From contig CAWKCY010000019.1 of NCBI GenBank assembly GCA_963848195.1, positions 1-64,000 on the forward strand: a DNA stretch of 64,000 nucleotides, given 5' to 3'. The position numbers were made by a program, and so were the translations under genes. The stretch comes from CAVQBP01 sp963848195. Its GTDB lineage: Bacteria > Bacteroidota > Ignavibacteria > Ignavibacteriales > Ignavibacteriaceae. Positions 1-7,800 of this stretch are shown here, one piece after another (within the stretch, counting starts at the first letter, position 1; every line of letters starts with the position of its first letter). The notes beneath the pieces were generated by a model, which searched no databases, was not told the DNA's origin, and was given only the letters and a program-made list of their open reading frames with translations.

Positions 1-157
1 CTTTTATATCAGAATGGATTTTATATTTGCTTCTTATTTTTTTTAAGTCATACAATTCTTTTTCAGGATTTTGAGAATATTTTTTTGAAAGTCTGTCTCT
101 TATTTCTCTCATCATTTTAACTGAATCGTACTTTTTTTCTTTTTTAATATTATTCAT
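1..157 (-). CDS. Small PIN-associated antitoxin-like protein (partial, runs off the left edge)
   Basis: The gene reads leftward from an ATG at 155-157 and is still open at base 1, giving about 52 residues. The visible part is short, highly charged and helical (MNNIKKEKKYDSVKMMREIR at the start), like the small lysine/glutamate-rich proteins often encoded just after PIN toxins. Its start overlaps the end of the PIN gene at 150-605 by 8 bases, so the two are probably translationally coupled in toxin-then-antitoxin order. The antitoxin role is inferred from size, composition and position. The C-terminus lies outside the window. Confidence 0.6.
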   Translation of the reverse strand, partial: MNNIKKEKKYDSVKMMREIRDRLSKKYSQNPEKELYDLKKIRSKYKIHSDIK

Positions 158-605
158 TTATTACCTCTCGTGGTGACCTTATTTCAATCAATGAATATCC
201 ATACTTTAGATTTATTGAGTTATATAAATGGATTCTTCTTAAATTTACTATATGTTTAAAATTCCAGCTTACTAAAACATCGACTTTATTTATTGTAGCT
301 ATTGCTATGTGTTGTGCATCTATTAAATAATTTGAGCTAACCACATTTTCCTTAATATATTTTTCTGCTAACATCTTTGATTCTTCATCTAAAGATAAAT
401 ATTCTTTAAACTTCTCTGGTATTTGTTCTAAAACCTTTCTCACTTCTGATGGTGCTTCTTCTAACTCGCTTAATGTTAAATCAGAAATATTTAATATTTT
501 ATTTCCATTCTTAAATTCATCAATCAATTTCAATGAGTATTCTGAAAATTCTTCATCCAAACATCCACCAATTACTGAAGTATCTATATATAAGTGAGAT
601 TTCAT
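150..605 (-). CDS. PIN-domain toxin (VapC-like RNase), 151 aa
   Basis: This is a compact PIN-domain protein, the fold of VapC-type metal-dependent RNases that cleave RNA when their antitoxin is lost. The expected acidic residues are present: Asp8 in YIDTS at the N-terminus, Glu47/Glu49 in the middle and Asp96 in IDAQHIAIA, followed by the family signature SWNFKHIV near residue 113. Its length is normal. It overlaps the small charged protein at 1-157 by 8 bases, which is probably the antitoxin. It belongs to the same broad PIN subgroup (SWNFKH/SWNCKH) as the broken toxin at 2154-2626. Target RNA is unknown. Confidence 0.8.
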   Translation of the reverse strand: MKSHLYIDTSVIGGCLDEEFSEYSLKLIDEFKNGNKILNISDLTLSELEEAPSEVRKVLEQIPEKFKEYLSLDEESKMLAEKYIKENVVSSNYLIDAQHIAIATINKVDVLVSWNFKHIVNLRRIHLYNSINLKYGYSLIEIRSPREVINE

Positions 606-900
606 AAAAAATATATTAACTAGAATTATTGTTATATTTAAATTACTAAAACAATAATAATGAATGAAATTTTTATCATCGTCTTAACCTGCAAGTAGTC
701 TACATTTAATCTGCAGCCAAAAACAAGAAATTCAAAACAAGAAATTCAAATCAGAGTAAACACGAATTAGATGATTCATTTAAATTTAAGGACAATAATA
801 TCTTCCTTTATGAAAGGACGGATGTTCTTCCAAAACCGGGATAGTAACTGCAGCAAATAATTATTTTATAGTAAATATTAATACTTTTCGGGAATATTTT

Positions 901-1719
901 TTACAGAAATTTGTTAAACCAATTATTCGAAAGGGAGCTTATATTAATAGAACTGTAGTATTTTTTATCGGAAAAAAAAATATCAAAATTTTTAATTTCG
1001 GGTTCACCGGAAATATAAACTTCAGAAAGAAGATTTAAACCAATTGTATGCCCGCTAGGACATTTATAAATTTCCATCCCCAATTTTGTTTTATAACCTT
1101 GAATATTAATTTCCAAGGAGTCAGCAGCTTCTGAAAAATCAAAAGGATCCACACCGCCAATAGTTTTATCAGTGATTTTCAGGCTAGGAGAAGTAATAAT
1201 GGGCTGATAATAATTAGATAAAATTTTACCAAAATATACTGGTTTAAAGACGCCCCTTTCAATCCATAATGCTTAAAAGAAAATACAAATTTTTGAGATA
1301 CAATAACTTCTCCAGCAATAGTTTTTGATATGTCTTTATTAGGTATTGAATTTTTCATGAGTTTTAATGGCCCGCTTTGTGCCCTATTTGCTCCGCATAT
1401 ATTGCAAGCTACACTTTCGTTGTAGAATGTTCCGCACTCCTCTCCTGCTGGTTCAAATCTTTTGTTCATTATTATTCGAAGTAATTTAGAACTTATTAAC
1501 TCTTTATTATCATAATGCCTATGAATTTTCCAAAAAAGGAAAAATAAATCTTTATACTTTTGGTAAATAACTTTTGATAGCTCACCTATTTTATTATATT
1601 TTGAATCATTACGAGATACAAAAATAACTCTGTAGTTACCAATTATTTTGTCCTCATTTGGTTCCAAAAGCAGATGAGCAATACTTATTATCAATTCTAA
1701 ATTCAATTTCTTCTTTCAT
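901..1719 (-). pseudogene. Frameshifted double-CXXCG-type protein (immunity-like family), broken in two or three places
   Basis: Two adjacent minus-strand reading frames (1179-1706 and 901-1152) join into one protein if a base is lost or gained in the GGGGC run near 1250-1256. The joined text then reads smoothly from GLKG into VFKPVYFGKILSNYYQP and on through KTIGGVDPFDF. The first part carries the cysteine set CGTFYNESVACNICG, the second KCPSGH. This resembles the double-CXXCG proteins first named in myxobacteria, some of which sit beside polymorphic toxins. A better start, ATG at 1717-1719 with AAGGTGAT upstream, is in yet another frame, which suggests a second lesion near the N-terminus. 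The family call is tentative; the main frameshift is clear unless it is a base-calling error. Confidence 0.5.
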
Positions 1720-1863
1720 ATCAAAATCACCTTAATGGAAATTGGTTATAGACATCATTTATTATCTTTTCAAACTTGAATTAAGTGGGTAACTCTTCGA
1801 CATATGGTCAAGCTTTACGAAATACATTTGTAATTAACTGCAAGTCTAGCTCACTGCCCCCGT

Positions 1864-1920
1864 GCATTCAAAAAAATGAAGGGCATTTCCCCGCGAGAAT
1901 TTAGAAATGCTTTACAATAA
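1864..1920 (+). pseudogene. C-terminal scrap of an AraC-family regulator
   Basis: The forward frame encodes AFKKMKGISPREFRNALQ followed by a stop. This matches the conserved end of the AraC/XylS helix-turn-helix domain (RxFKKxxGxSPxxFR). No matching upstream coding sequence is seen, so it is a small remnant. It lies in a stretch of broken genes between two toxin-antitoxin units. Confidence 0.5.
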
Positions 1921-1969
1921 TCCTGTATTGACACCATGGGGCTGTACCTTATCGATAAACCGACTGATG

Positions 1970-2152
1970 TTATACAGTTTTTTCTGTTTTTCTTTTTGCT
2001 CTTTTAAGAGGAACTTTCGAGACTAATCGATCTTTTAATTTCTTCTCTAATTCTTTTGCTTTAAAGAATATTACCGAAAAATCTCCATTGCATTCTTCTT
2101 CTATTTCTCGACGATGTTTCCTTACTTCTTCTACAATTGGGTCTTCCCACAT
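1970..2152 (-). CDS. Small antitoxin-like protein paired with a PIN toxin, 60 aa
   Basis: This short charged protein begins MWEDPIVEEVRKHRREIEEE, a pattern common in small proteins encoded directly after PIN toxins. A strong ribosome binding site, GGAGG, lies about 6 bases before the ATG. Only one base separates it from the stop of the PIN gene upstream (2154-2626), so they form one transcript in toxin-then-antitoxin order. The reading frame is intact although the toxin gene has a frameshift near its start. Antitoxin function is inferred from context. Confidence 0.65.
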   Translation of the reverse strand: MWEDPIVEEVRKHRREIEEECNGDFSVIFFKAKELEKKLKDRLVSKVPLKRAKRKTEKTV

Positions 2153-2153
2153 A

Positions 2154-2626
2154 TTATACCTCCATTAATTCTTCCGGTGTACAAATTATCGGTGTTTCTA
2201 ATTTTAATTCAATATTTAACTTTTCCAAATCTTTTCTTATTCTTGCACTTACTATGTGTTTACAATTCCAGCTTATTAAATAATCCATTTTATAATAACA
2301 AGCCATGGCTAAATGTGCTGCATCAAGTTCAGCTTTATTTGGTATATGAAGTCTATTAAAATAAATTTCTGATATTTTTTCAATTTCGCTGTTTACTTCT
2401 AATATGCTAATTCCAGATAATAATTTTAATCTTCCTTTAGCTATATTTTTATCCCCACGTTCGGATTCTTGAATAACAAATGGTGAAATATAACATTCCA
2501 ATTTGGAACGTACATTCTGCCACCATTCTTGTGTGATCTGCTGATGTGCTGCAACTATAATATCCCTGCTTATATTTGCAGCCAAGTAGCTTACAACAGA
2601 TGTTTCAATATAACAGATTGTTTCAT
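2154..2626 (-). pseudogene. PIN-domain toxin with a 1-nt deletion near codon 5
   Basis: From residue AANISRD onward (2585 down to 2154) this is a normal PIN protein, with AELDAAHLAMACYYKMDYLI and SWNCKHIV. The N-terminal PIN motif YIETSVVSYL is encoded directly upstream in the same frame, but no ATG, GTG or TTG opens that frame before it. An ATG at 2624-2626 starts a second frame reading MKQSV. Adding one T after GTT near 2611-2614 would fuse the two into MKQSVYIETSVVSYLAAN, the usual start of this family. The gene has therefore most likely lost one base and its full-length start. A TTG at 2583-2585 would give a product lacking the first catalytic acid. A base-calling error is the main alternative. 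Confidence 0.7.
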
Positions 2627-2743
2627 AAAGTAATTTTTTTTTATTTTTAATATAATGAAAAAGCTTGTAAATAAATTATGATTATTGGTCCTTTCAAGTA
2701 CCTCGCTGCATCATTGTCCTTTGATTTTGCCTGGCAGATGTGA

Positions 2744-2856
2744 GGTAAACAGCCATATGTTCAAAACGCACTTCACGAGGGACTCGAAATATGACTCTAA
2801 AAGAGTCCGATAAATCTCTCTCCCAAATAAAACATCGTAGATGTTCATTATTGTAG
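2744..2856 (+). pseudogene. Scrap of a second MNT/HEPN toxin-antitoxin unit
   Basis: This segment encodes GKQPYVQNALHEGLEI, a stop, then an overlapping ATG reading MTLKESDKSLSQIKHRRCSLL and a stop. It matches the MNT-end/HEPN-start junction at 3620-3697 almost base for base, at a distance of about 876 bp. Differences in the MNT part are mostly silent, so this is a diverged relative of the intact locus and not a fresh copy. Nothing else of either gene remains here. Confidence 0.6.
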
Positions 2857-3031
2857 CAAAAATATTCAACCTTCAGATATAAACCTCAAGAGGTTCCACA
2901 ATTCCCCTTAAAAATTCTGCTTAAATACTCTTTATAAAATTTATTATAAGAGGTTCTATAATTATGACACCTCCATTCTCTATCCTGTAAACTTTTTCTT
3001 TTTACTTCTCTATTTCTTTCCAAATATTTAT

Positions 3032-3219
3032 AATAATGATTAAAGATAGTTTTAATTATTACCAAAGTTATACATGAAACTGTAATTAAAAGATGACATC
3101 TTTAATATTTAAAAATATGATCAATCTAAACTTACATTTTAATAAGAAAATTGAAGTAATTTTGCTTTCTTAAAGATGTCATCTTTAAATGCGTAACTTC
3201 AGTTATTAGGATTAATTCA
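3032..3219. repeat. AAAGATG inverted-repeat element, copy A (core 3089-3186) with matching flanks
   Basis: The core is bounded by AAAGATGACATCTTT at 3089-3103 and its reverse complement AAAGATGTCATCTTT at 3172-3186. Each arm is itself a 7+1+7 palindrome, so the arms can fold alone or pair with each other. Similarity to copy B (4071-4258) extends well beyond the arms, from AATAATGATTAAAGA on the left to AGGATTAATT on the right, so about 188 bp are shared. The rest of 2857-3352 shows no gene. Confidence 0.85.
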
Positions 3220-3352
3220 ATGAAACGTGAGAACCGAAGCAGAAAAGTTACTGGGAAGATTTGTATAGATTAATATTTTGATAATAAAACCTTCAATTGA
3301 ATAAGTTATATTATTTTGATAATTTGCTCAATGTAAATCATATCTTACAATT

Positions 3353-3670
3353 ATGAATACACTAAAAATAGCCAAAGAACTAAAAGAAAAAATAGAAGAA
3401 ATAATACATGGTGAGCCTTATAAAATAATTTTATACGGTTCTTTTGCCAGGAAAGAGGAAAATATAAATTCTGATCTGGATATTCTAATTATTTTTAATT
3501 CCGATATTAATTGGAAAATTAAGGATATTGTGTTTGAAATTTGTAATGACCTTAACTTGAAATACGATATGTGGATTGACATAAGCTTCTTATCTTTGAA
3601 CGAAATGAATACCATTAAAGGTAAACAGCCATATATTCAAAATGCGCTTCATGAGGGAATCGAAATATGA
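3353..3670 (+). CDS. MNT-type minimal nucleotidyltransferase, 105 aa
   Basis: This is a small nucleotidyltransferase of the MNT/MntA kind, the antitoxin side of HEPN-MNT modules that can AMPylate the HEPN toxin. The signature GSFARKEENINSDLDILIIF at about residues 30-49 contains the GSFAR loop and the SDLDIL metal-binding aspartates. The length is normal. Its stop overlaps the start of the HEPN gene remnant at 3667 (ATGA overlap), the usual coupled arrangement. As that partner is cut to 36 codons, the MNT protein appears to be an orphan. Its last 16 residues have a near copy at 2744-2794. Confidence 0.8.
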   Translation: MNTLKIAKELKEKIEEIIHGEPYKIILYGSFARKEENINSDLDILIIFNSDINWKIKDIVFEICNDLNLKYDMWIDISFLSLNEMNTIKGKQPYIQNALHEGIEI

Positions 3671-3777
3671 CTCTAAAAGAGTCCGATAAATCTCTCTTAA
3701 TCAGTCATAGGATAAATCAATCTCTGGAAGCACTCGACGATATTCAATTTCTTTTAGATAATAAAAAATTGCTCTAA
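3667..3777 (+). pseudogene. Truncated HEPN-domain toxin, N-terminal 36 residues only
   Basis: The frame begins with ATGA overlapping the MNT stop and reads MTLKESDKSLLISHRINQSL through the first helix, ending at LLDNKKLL then TAA. HEPN partners of this type normally continue for about 90 more residues with the RX4-6H RNase motif, which is missing here. No continuation was recognised in the next few hundred bases. The toxin is therefore probably inactive. Confidence 0.65.
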
Positions 3778-4070
3778 GATAAAACAAAAGATTTTGTAGA
3801 AATAATGAGAAAAGATCATTTGTTAGTTTAGTACATAATTTACTTTAATTATATTTATTTGAAACGATGGAGTTCGCTGCATAACCGTCCACTTACACTT
3901 ACCCCTATTTTTCCGATGTTTTATTTAGAAAGATTTTCAAAAAATTCTGTTATAAAAAAATATCATATGAAGTAGAAAAAAATCTAAGCCGCCAAATTTC
4001 GGATATTGCGGTGAATCCTAACTTACGTACGTAAGAATTTAACTTCTATCCAGGAAAGATTATTATTTAA

Positions 4071-4258
4071 AATAATGATTAAAGAAAATTTTAATTATTA
4101 CTGAATTTAAAGCATGAAACTGTAATTTAAAGATGATATCTTTAATTTTTAAAAATATGATTAATCTAAACTTACATTTTAATAAGAAAATTGAAGTAAT
4201 TTTGCTTTCTTAAAGATGTCATCTTTAAATGCATAATTTCAGTTATCAGGATTAATTA
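4071..4258. repeat. AAAGATG inverted-repeat element, copy B (core 4129-4226)
   Basis: The left arm is AAAGATGATATCTTT at 4129-4143 (one change from copy A) and the right arm is AAAGATGTCATCTTT at 4212-4226. The interior and both flanks match copy A closely. The element ends just before the start codon of the lipoprotein gene at 4260, so it probably forms most of that gene's untranslated leader. Just upstream, CTTACGTACGTAAG at 4022-4035 is a perfect palindrome. The rest of 3778-4070 has no recognisable gene. Confidence 0.85.
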
Positions 4259-4259
4259 T

Positions 4260-5579
4260 ATGAAATATCTGATCCTCTTACGTTGGATTTACATAGTTAC
4301 TCTTATTTTTAATTTAAGCTGCAGCAATCCTATCTCCCCGCCGCCTACTAAGGAGCAGCCGAAAGATATTAAACTAAAGCTTCTTGATGTAAGCTGTTCG
4401 GAGTCATTTATAAATATTACAGTAAGCGATACTGTTTTACCTGCCAATATAAGATTAAACAAAGATGATGCAGTCCTATTTAATTTTAGACTTACAAAAA
4501 CAGATACAATAGTAATAGATACTACGCTGGAACCAGGTAAAACTTATATTTATCAAACAACTGCGGTAATAAAAGGAGAGGAACAGAACAGTGATACACT
4601 GCATGTAAAAACATTAGATACCACAAGCCACAATTTTGGCTGGCAAACTTTCACTTTTGGAGATGCTGATGCAGGCAGCAGTGAAATTTATGATGCTGCA
4701 ATAATTTCTGAAGATAATATTTGGTGTGTGGGTGAAATTAATGTTACTGACAATAGTGAAAATGGTTTTACAACTTACAATGCCGCTCATTGGAATGGTA
4801 GCCAGTGGGAATTGAAAAGAATTGAATTCTATACAATATGTGGCCAATCTCAAAAAACACCCTACCCGGCCAGCTCAATTTTCGCTTTTAATGAAAATAA
4901 TATTTTAATAGGAATGGATGGTGACCAACTAGCTAAATTAGAAAATGAAGTACAAACCCAAACTTCATGTTTGCCATGGTCTTTTATAATCACCAAAATC
5001 TGGGGGACGTCGAGTAACAATTTTTATATTGTTGGAGACAGCGGAAATATTGCCCACAACCAGAACGGAAGGTGGAGTAAAATAGAAAGTGGAACAACTG
5101 CAAATATAAGAGATATCTACGGAGCAACTGCCTCTGTTTCAGGAATATTTAAAATATTGGCAGGAACAAATGCTATTAATAATTATAGAATATTAACTAT
5201 AAATAACTCATTCGCAAAGGATACATTAAACTGGCCAAATAATAAAAGCCTTTCCGGGATATGGATTAATGGCAGAGACACTTATGCCGGAGGCTATGAA
5301 ATTTGGAAAAATAGGAACAGTATCTGGCATCAGGAAACTTCAACCGGATACTCTTTTATAAGAGTAAAAGGAACTAATAGCAATAATATATACGGAATTG
5401 GACCGGATGGAACTGTACATTTTAACGGCTCAACCTGGCAAATAATAAAGCCAAGACCGGAAGGGTTAGTGATAGTTTCCGGCGACTGTAGTAATAACAG
5501 GATAGTACTAGTAGGATTTGCATCAAGCGGCGGTGTAGTTGGTAAAGCCGCTGTCCTGATTGGAACACAAATAAAATAA
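4260..5579 (+). CDS. Secreted lipoprotein with FnIII-like and beta-propeller-like repeats, 439 aa
   Basis: The N-terminus is a lipoprotein signal peptide with a lipobox ending NLSCSN, so the protein is probably anchored in the envelope. Residues about 40-120 look like one beta-sandwich (fibronectin type III-like: LEPGKTYIYQTTAVIKGEE). The remainder contains recurring units of the form NNIYGIGPDGTVHFNGSTW and NNFYIVGDSGNIAHNQNGRW, as in blade repeats of beta-propellers. No catalytic motif is visible. Similar proteins in Ignavibacteria carry uninformative names. The gene stands alone and its leader is occupied by repeat copy B. Confidence 0.6.
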   Translation: MKYLILLRWIYIVTLIFNLSCSNPISPPPTKEQPKDIKLKLLDVSCSESFINITVSDTVLPANIRLNKDDAVLFNFRLTKTDTIVIDTTLEPGKTYIYQTTAVIKGEEQNSDTLHVKTLDTTSHNFGWQTFTFGDADAGSSEIYDAAIISEDNIWCVGEINVTDNSENGFTTYNAAHWNGSQWELKRIEFYTICGQSQKTPYPASSIFAFNENNILIGMDGDQLAKLENEVQTQTSCLPWSFIITKIWGTSSNNFYIVGDSGNIAHNQNGRWSKIESGTTANIRDIYGATASVSGIFKILAGTNAINNYRILTINNSFAKDTLNWPNNKSLSGIWINGRDTYAGGYEIWKNRNSIWHQETSTGYSFIRVKGTNSNNIYGIGPDGTVHFNGSTWQIIKPRPEGLVIVSGDCSNNRIVLVGFASSGGVVGKAAVLIGTQIK

Positions 5580-5643
5580 TAAATAAGAGCTATATCTGGT
5601 ATTCTGTAATGGCTTTCTTCAGAAAAGTCCTTCGATGAAATTA

Positions 5644-5766
5644 TTAAAGATTACCCCTAACTAACTCATTCCTTACCTGCGTTTCATTATATACACCGGA
5701 CTTATAAGAATCGATATTTCTTTCGAAGAGTTCAACAAGGTCAATTATTCTGGTTGGAACAGACAT
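5644..5766 (-). pseudogene. N-terminal scrap of an Eco57I-like restriction-methylase
   Basis: A short frame from the ATG at 5764-5766 reads MSVPTRIIDLVELFERNIDS then YKSGVYNETQVRNEL before a stop. This resembles the opening of Eco57I-type methyltransferase/restriction proteins (ERNIDAYKSGxYNExQxRxEFI). A possible continuation (FIEGLF) follows out of frame just past the stop and then fails. It is a degraded remnant; the exact parent family is tentative. Confidence 0.45.
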
Positions 5767-5836
5767 GAGCCCCGCTTTCTGTAATTTGTTTTCTATACAA
5801 ATTATCTGTTTACGATAATTAAATCAAATACTTCTT

Positions 5837-5912
5837 GAAAATTCCAAATGACAAAATACAAATTACAAATAAATTGCAATTTCAAAATCGCAAAATTTCA
5901 AAAATGCTAATT
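5837..5912. repeat. CAAATnACAAAT-type low-complexity intergenic repeat
   Basis: This A/C-rich stretch is built from words such as TTCCAAATGACAAAATAC and AAATTACAAATAAATTGC. A relative lies at 28624-28792 and fragments at 6881-6920 (CAAATAACAAATGACC). It carries no reading frame of note. The origin of such repeats is unknown. Confidence 0.5.
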
Positions 5913-5947
5913 AAAGGTTATGCCTGTTTCATATAACTGTTTAAAGA

Positions 5948-6181
5948 CTATTGGGAAAAATGAGATGTATATCTATCAAGCAAATTCCTAATTACTTTCT
6001 GATACTGGCTTCCATGTTTTTTTGCAATTTCTTTAAAGAACTCTATACTTGATTTGCTCAAATTAAGAGTAACTTTAACTGTATCTTCTTTGAATACCAA
6101 TTCTTCTGGTCTAGGCAGAAAATCTTTTACAATTTCTACTTTACCAATTTTTTCATTACTGTACATTATTTTCTTTTTCAT
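5948..6181 (-). CDS. BrnA/CopG-like antitoxin, 77 aa
   Basis: This is a small DNA-binding antitoxin-like protein. Its C-terminal half (VKVTLNLSKSSIEFFKEIAK then QKVIRNLLDRYTSHF) has the ribbon-helix-helix pattern expected for BrnA/CopG proteins, which neutralise the toxin and repress their own operon. It follows the BrnT toxin gene and overlaps it by 26 bases, the normal order for brnTA. Starts at 6181 or at an internal ATG at 6166 are both possible. Confidence 0.7.
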   Translation of the reverse strand: MKKKIMYSNEKIGKVEIVKDFLPRPEELVFKEDTVKVTLNLSKSSIEFFKEIAKKHGSQYQKVIRNLLDRYTSHFSQ

Positions 6182-6443
6182 AAATCTGTTTTCCTTTCCT
6201 CCAATAACCGGCTCCGATAATTCTAATTTTATTATTTCTGTATGTAAATCGAACTGTAACTATATTTTCTCCAATTTTTCCAAAACAATAATATCTTTCT
6301 TCACTTTCACTATGTTCTAAATCTTTAGCTAGGATTCTTTTAATATCAGAAAATGCATATTGAGCTTCTTCAAATGAAATATTATGCTTCTTTTGGTTAA
6401 GTATATTTTTATTTTCATTCCATTCAAATGTTATAATTTCCAT
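6156..6443 (-). CDS. brnT: BrnT-family ribonuclease toxin, 95 aa
   Basis: This is a BrnT-type toxin, a RelE-fold RNase that arrests growth when unopposed. Family hallmarks are FEWNENKNILNQKKHNISFE at the N-terminus (the WDxxKxxxNxxKHxIxFE pattern), the middle motif ERYYCFGKIGENIVTVRFT and the end IRIIGAGYWRKGKQIYEKE. The start is the ATG at 6441-6443; a TTG one codon upstream is less likely. It is transcribed ahead of the BrnA-like antitoxin at 5948-6181 with overlapping frames. Confidence 0.8.
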   Translation of the reverse strand: MEIITFEWNENKNILNQKKHNISFEEAQYAFSDIKRILAKDLEHSESEERYYCFGKIGENIVTVRFTYRNNKIRIIGAGYWRKGKQIYEKENNVQ

Positions 6444-7230
6444 CAAAATGTTTTCTCTTTTATAACTTCTAAAATATACATACTTTTATATGGCTTTTCA
6501 ACCACATTTATTTAATCGCATCTGAATCTGGCGGTAGCAGCAATTTCTCTTTTTAATCCCCTTTCCATTTTTTTTTACTTCTTTTCATATTTCCTGACAT
6601 TTTCCATTTTCTGCCGAATGAAGTTATCCACATTTTATTTTAACCTCCTTTTCTCTCTCTCACTTTTCTTTCTTTATGTAGCAAAGGTTCGTCGAACTCT
6701 GAAAAATTTCCAAATCTTGTATAGTATACTATACAATTTTCTTATCTATGTGAATTTTTGTAATTTAATAAAGCTAATATTTATATTTAAAAGTGTAACA
6801 TTATAACACAAAATGGGAAAATCGGATTTTTTAATGTGGATAACTTTTTGATAGGTGTGGAATATTAGCCAACCAATAGACAAATAACAAATGACCCAAT
6901 GACAGATGACCAATTTTGTCATTTTGGCAGACTCCTTTTTCCCACTATCTAACTCCGGTTATAACTCCCCTCCACCTCCGCTATAACTCCAAGGTAACTC
7001 CTAGCTAACACCAAGCTAAATAAACCCTAAAATAAGCTAAAAATCATCCGTTCATTTTCCGTAAATTTTTAAGAGTATGACAAAATGGCAGTCGAACCAG
7101 TACCCACCCCTTCATGAGATATTATCAGTGAAATTTTCTCTGTGAACCTCTGCGTCTTCTCAGGGCTCTCCGCGGTTAATAAGCTCTCCCGGTTTTGTTT
7201 TTATTCTTAATGTTTAATAGCTTTAACATC
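6444..7230. other. Long gene-free stretch
   Basis: No convincing gene is present. The left part is T-rich. Around 6880-6920 there is a fragment of the CAAATnACAAAT-type repeat. At 6950-7010 a loose series of AACTCC words (TAACTCCGGTTATAACTCCC and onward) looks like decayed tandem repetition. A short forward frame at 6618-6806 is low-complexity and hydrophobic and was not accepted as a gene. Confidence 0.5.
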
Positions 7231-7689
7231 ATGGAAAAACAATTAATATATTACTTCTTAAACGACGATGAGCTTCTCCGCATTTCAAATAGAATCAAAC
7301 AAGCTGAAAAAACTACAGCCGGAGAAATCTGCGTTAGCATCAAAGAGCATAAATCATTCCGTCAAAGGAAAAAATCTGTCAGAGAGCTTGCCGAAGATGA
7401 GTTTTTTAAATTAGGAATCGATAAGACGAGGGATAATACCGGAATTCTGGTTTTTATTCTTCTTGAGGATAGGCAGTTTTATATTCTTGCAGATAAAGGG
7501 ATCAATGAAAAGGTTGAGCCTAAAACATGGGATTCCATTAAAGATGAAATGCAGAAAATGTTTCTCAAAGGGAATTTTAGTAAGGGGATTATTCACGGAG
7601 TTGTAGAAGTTGGTAAGATTCTAACTGCTCATTTCCCTATAAAGCCGGATGATACTAATGAAATATCGAACAGGGTTATAATAGAGTAG
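7231..7689 (+). CDS. TPM-domain protein (TLP18.3/Psb32/MOLO-1 family), 152 aa
   Basis: The protein matches the TPM domain, found in bacterial envelope proteins and plant photosystem repair factors. Diagnostic parts are the ISNRIKQAEKTTAGEICVSI opening, the DNTGILVFILLEDRQFYILA strand pair and the GINEKVEPKTWDSI segment. I chose the ATG at 7231 (MEKQLIYYF) because family members start close to this helix; ATGs at 7210 and further upstream are possible. There is no signal peptide or C-terminal membrane helix in this form, so it is probably cytoplasmic. Exact function is unknown. Confidence 0.7.
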   Translation: MEKQLIYYFLNDDELLRISNRIKQAEKTTAGEICVSIKEHKSFRQRKKSVRELAEDEFFKLGIDKTRDNTGILVFILLEDRQFYILADKGINEKVEPKTWDSIKDEMQKMFLKGNFSKGIIHGVVEVGKILTAHFPIKPDDTNEISNRVIIE

Positions 7690-7718
7690 CCTATTTAAAT
7701 CGTAACACACCTATAAAT

Positions 7719-7734
7719 CTCCTCCCGGGAGGAG
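7719..7734. terminator. Perfect palindrome CTCCTCCCGGGAGGAG after the TPM gene
   Basis: A 16-bp perfect palindrome lies 30 bases past the TPM stop. A weaker outer stem (AACACAC / GCGTGTT) can form around it. The T-run after it is short, so it may be a terminator or simply one of the dispersed palindromic repeats of this genome. Confidence 0.4.
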
Positions 7735-7800
7735 ACTTTATTACTGCGTGTTTATTAAATAACTTAGGCTTACAGTTTTTTTAGTAAACCGTTGAAACGG

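Noticed and set aside
2114..2359. Forward 81-codon frame opposite the PIN/antitoxin genes
   Set aside because: It is antisense to a recognisable PIN protein and its antitoxin and is rich in low-complexity hydrophobic residues.
6618..6806. Forward 62-codon hydrophobic frame in the long gap
   Set aside because: Biased composition in T-rich DNA, no ribosome binding site and no family match.
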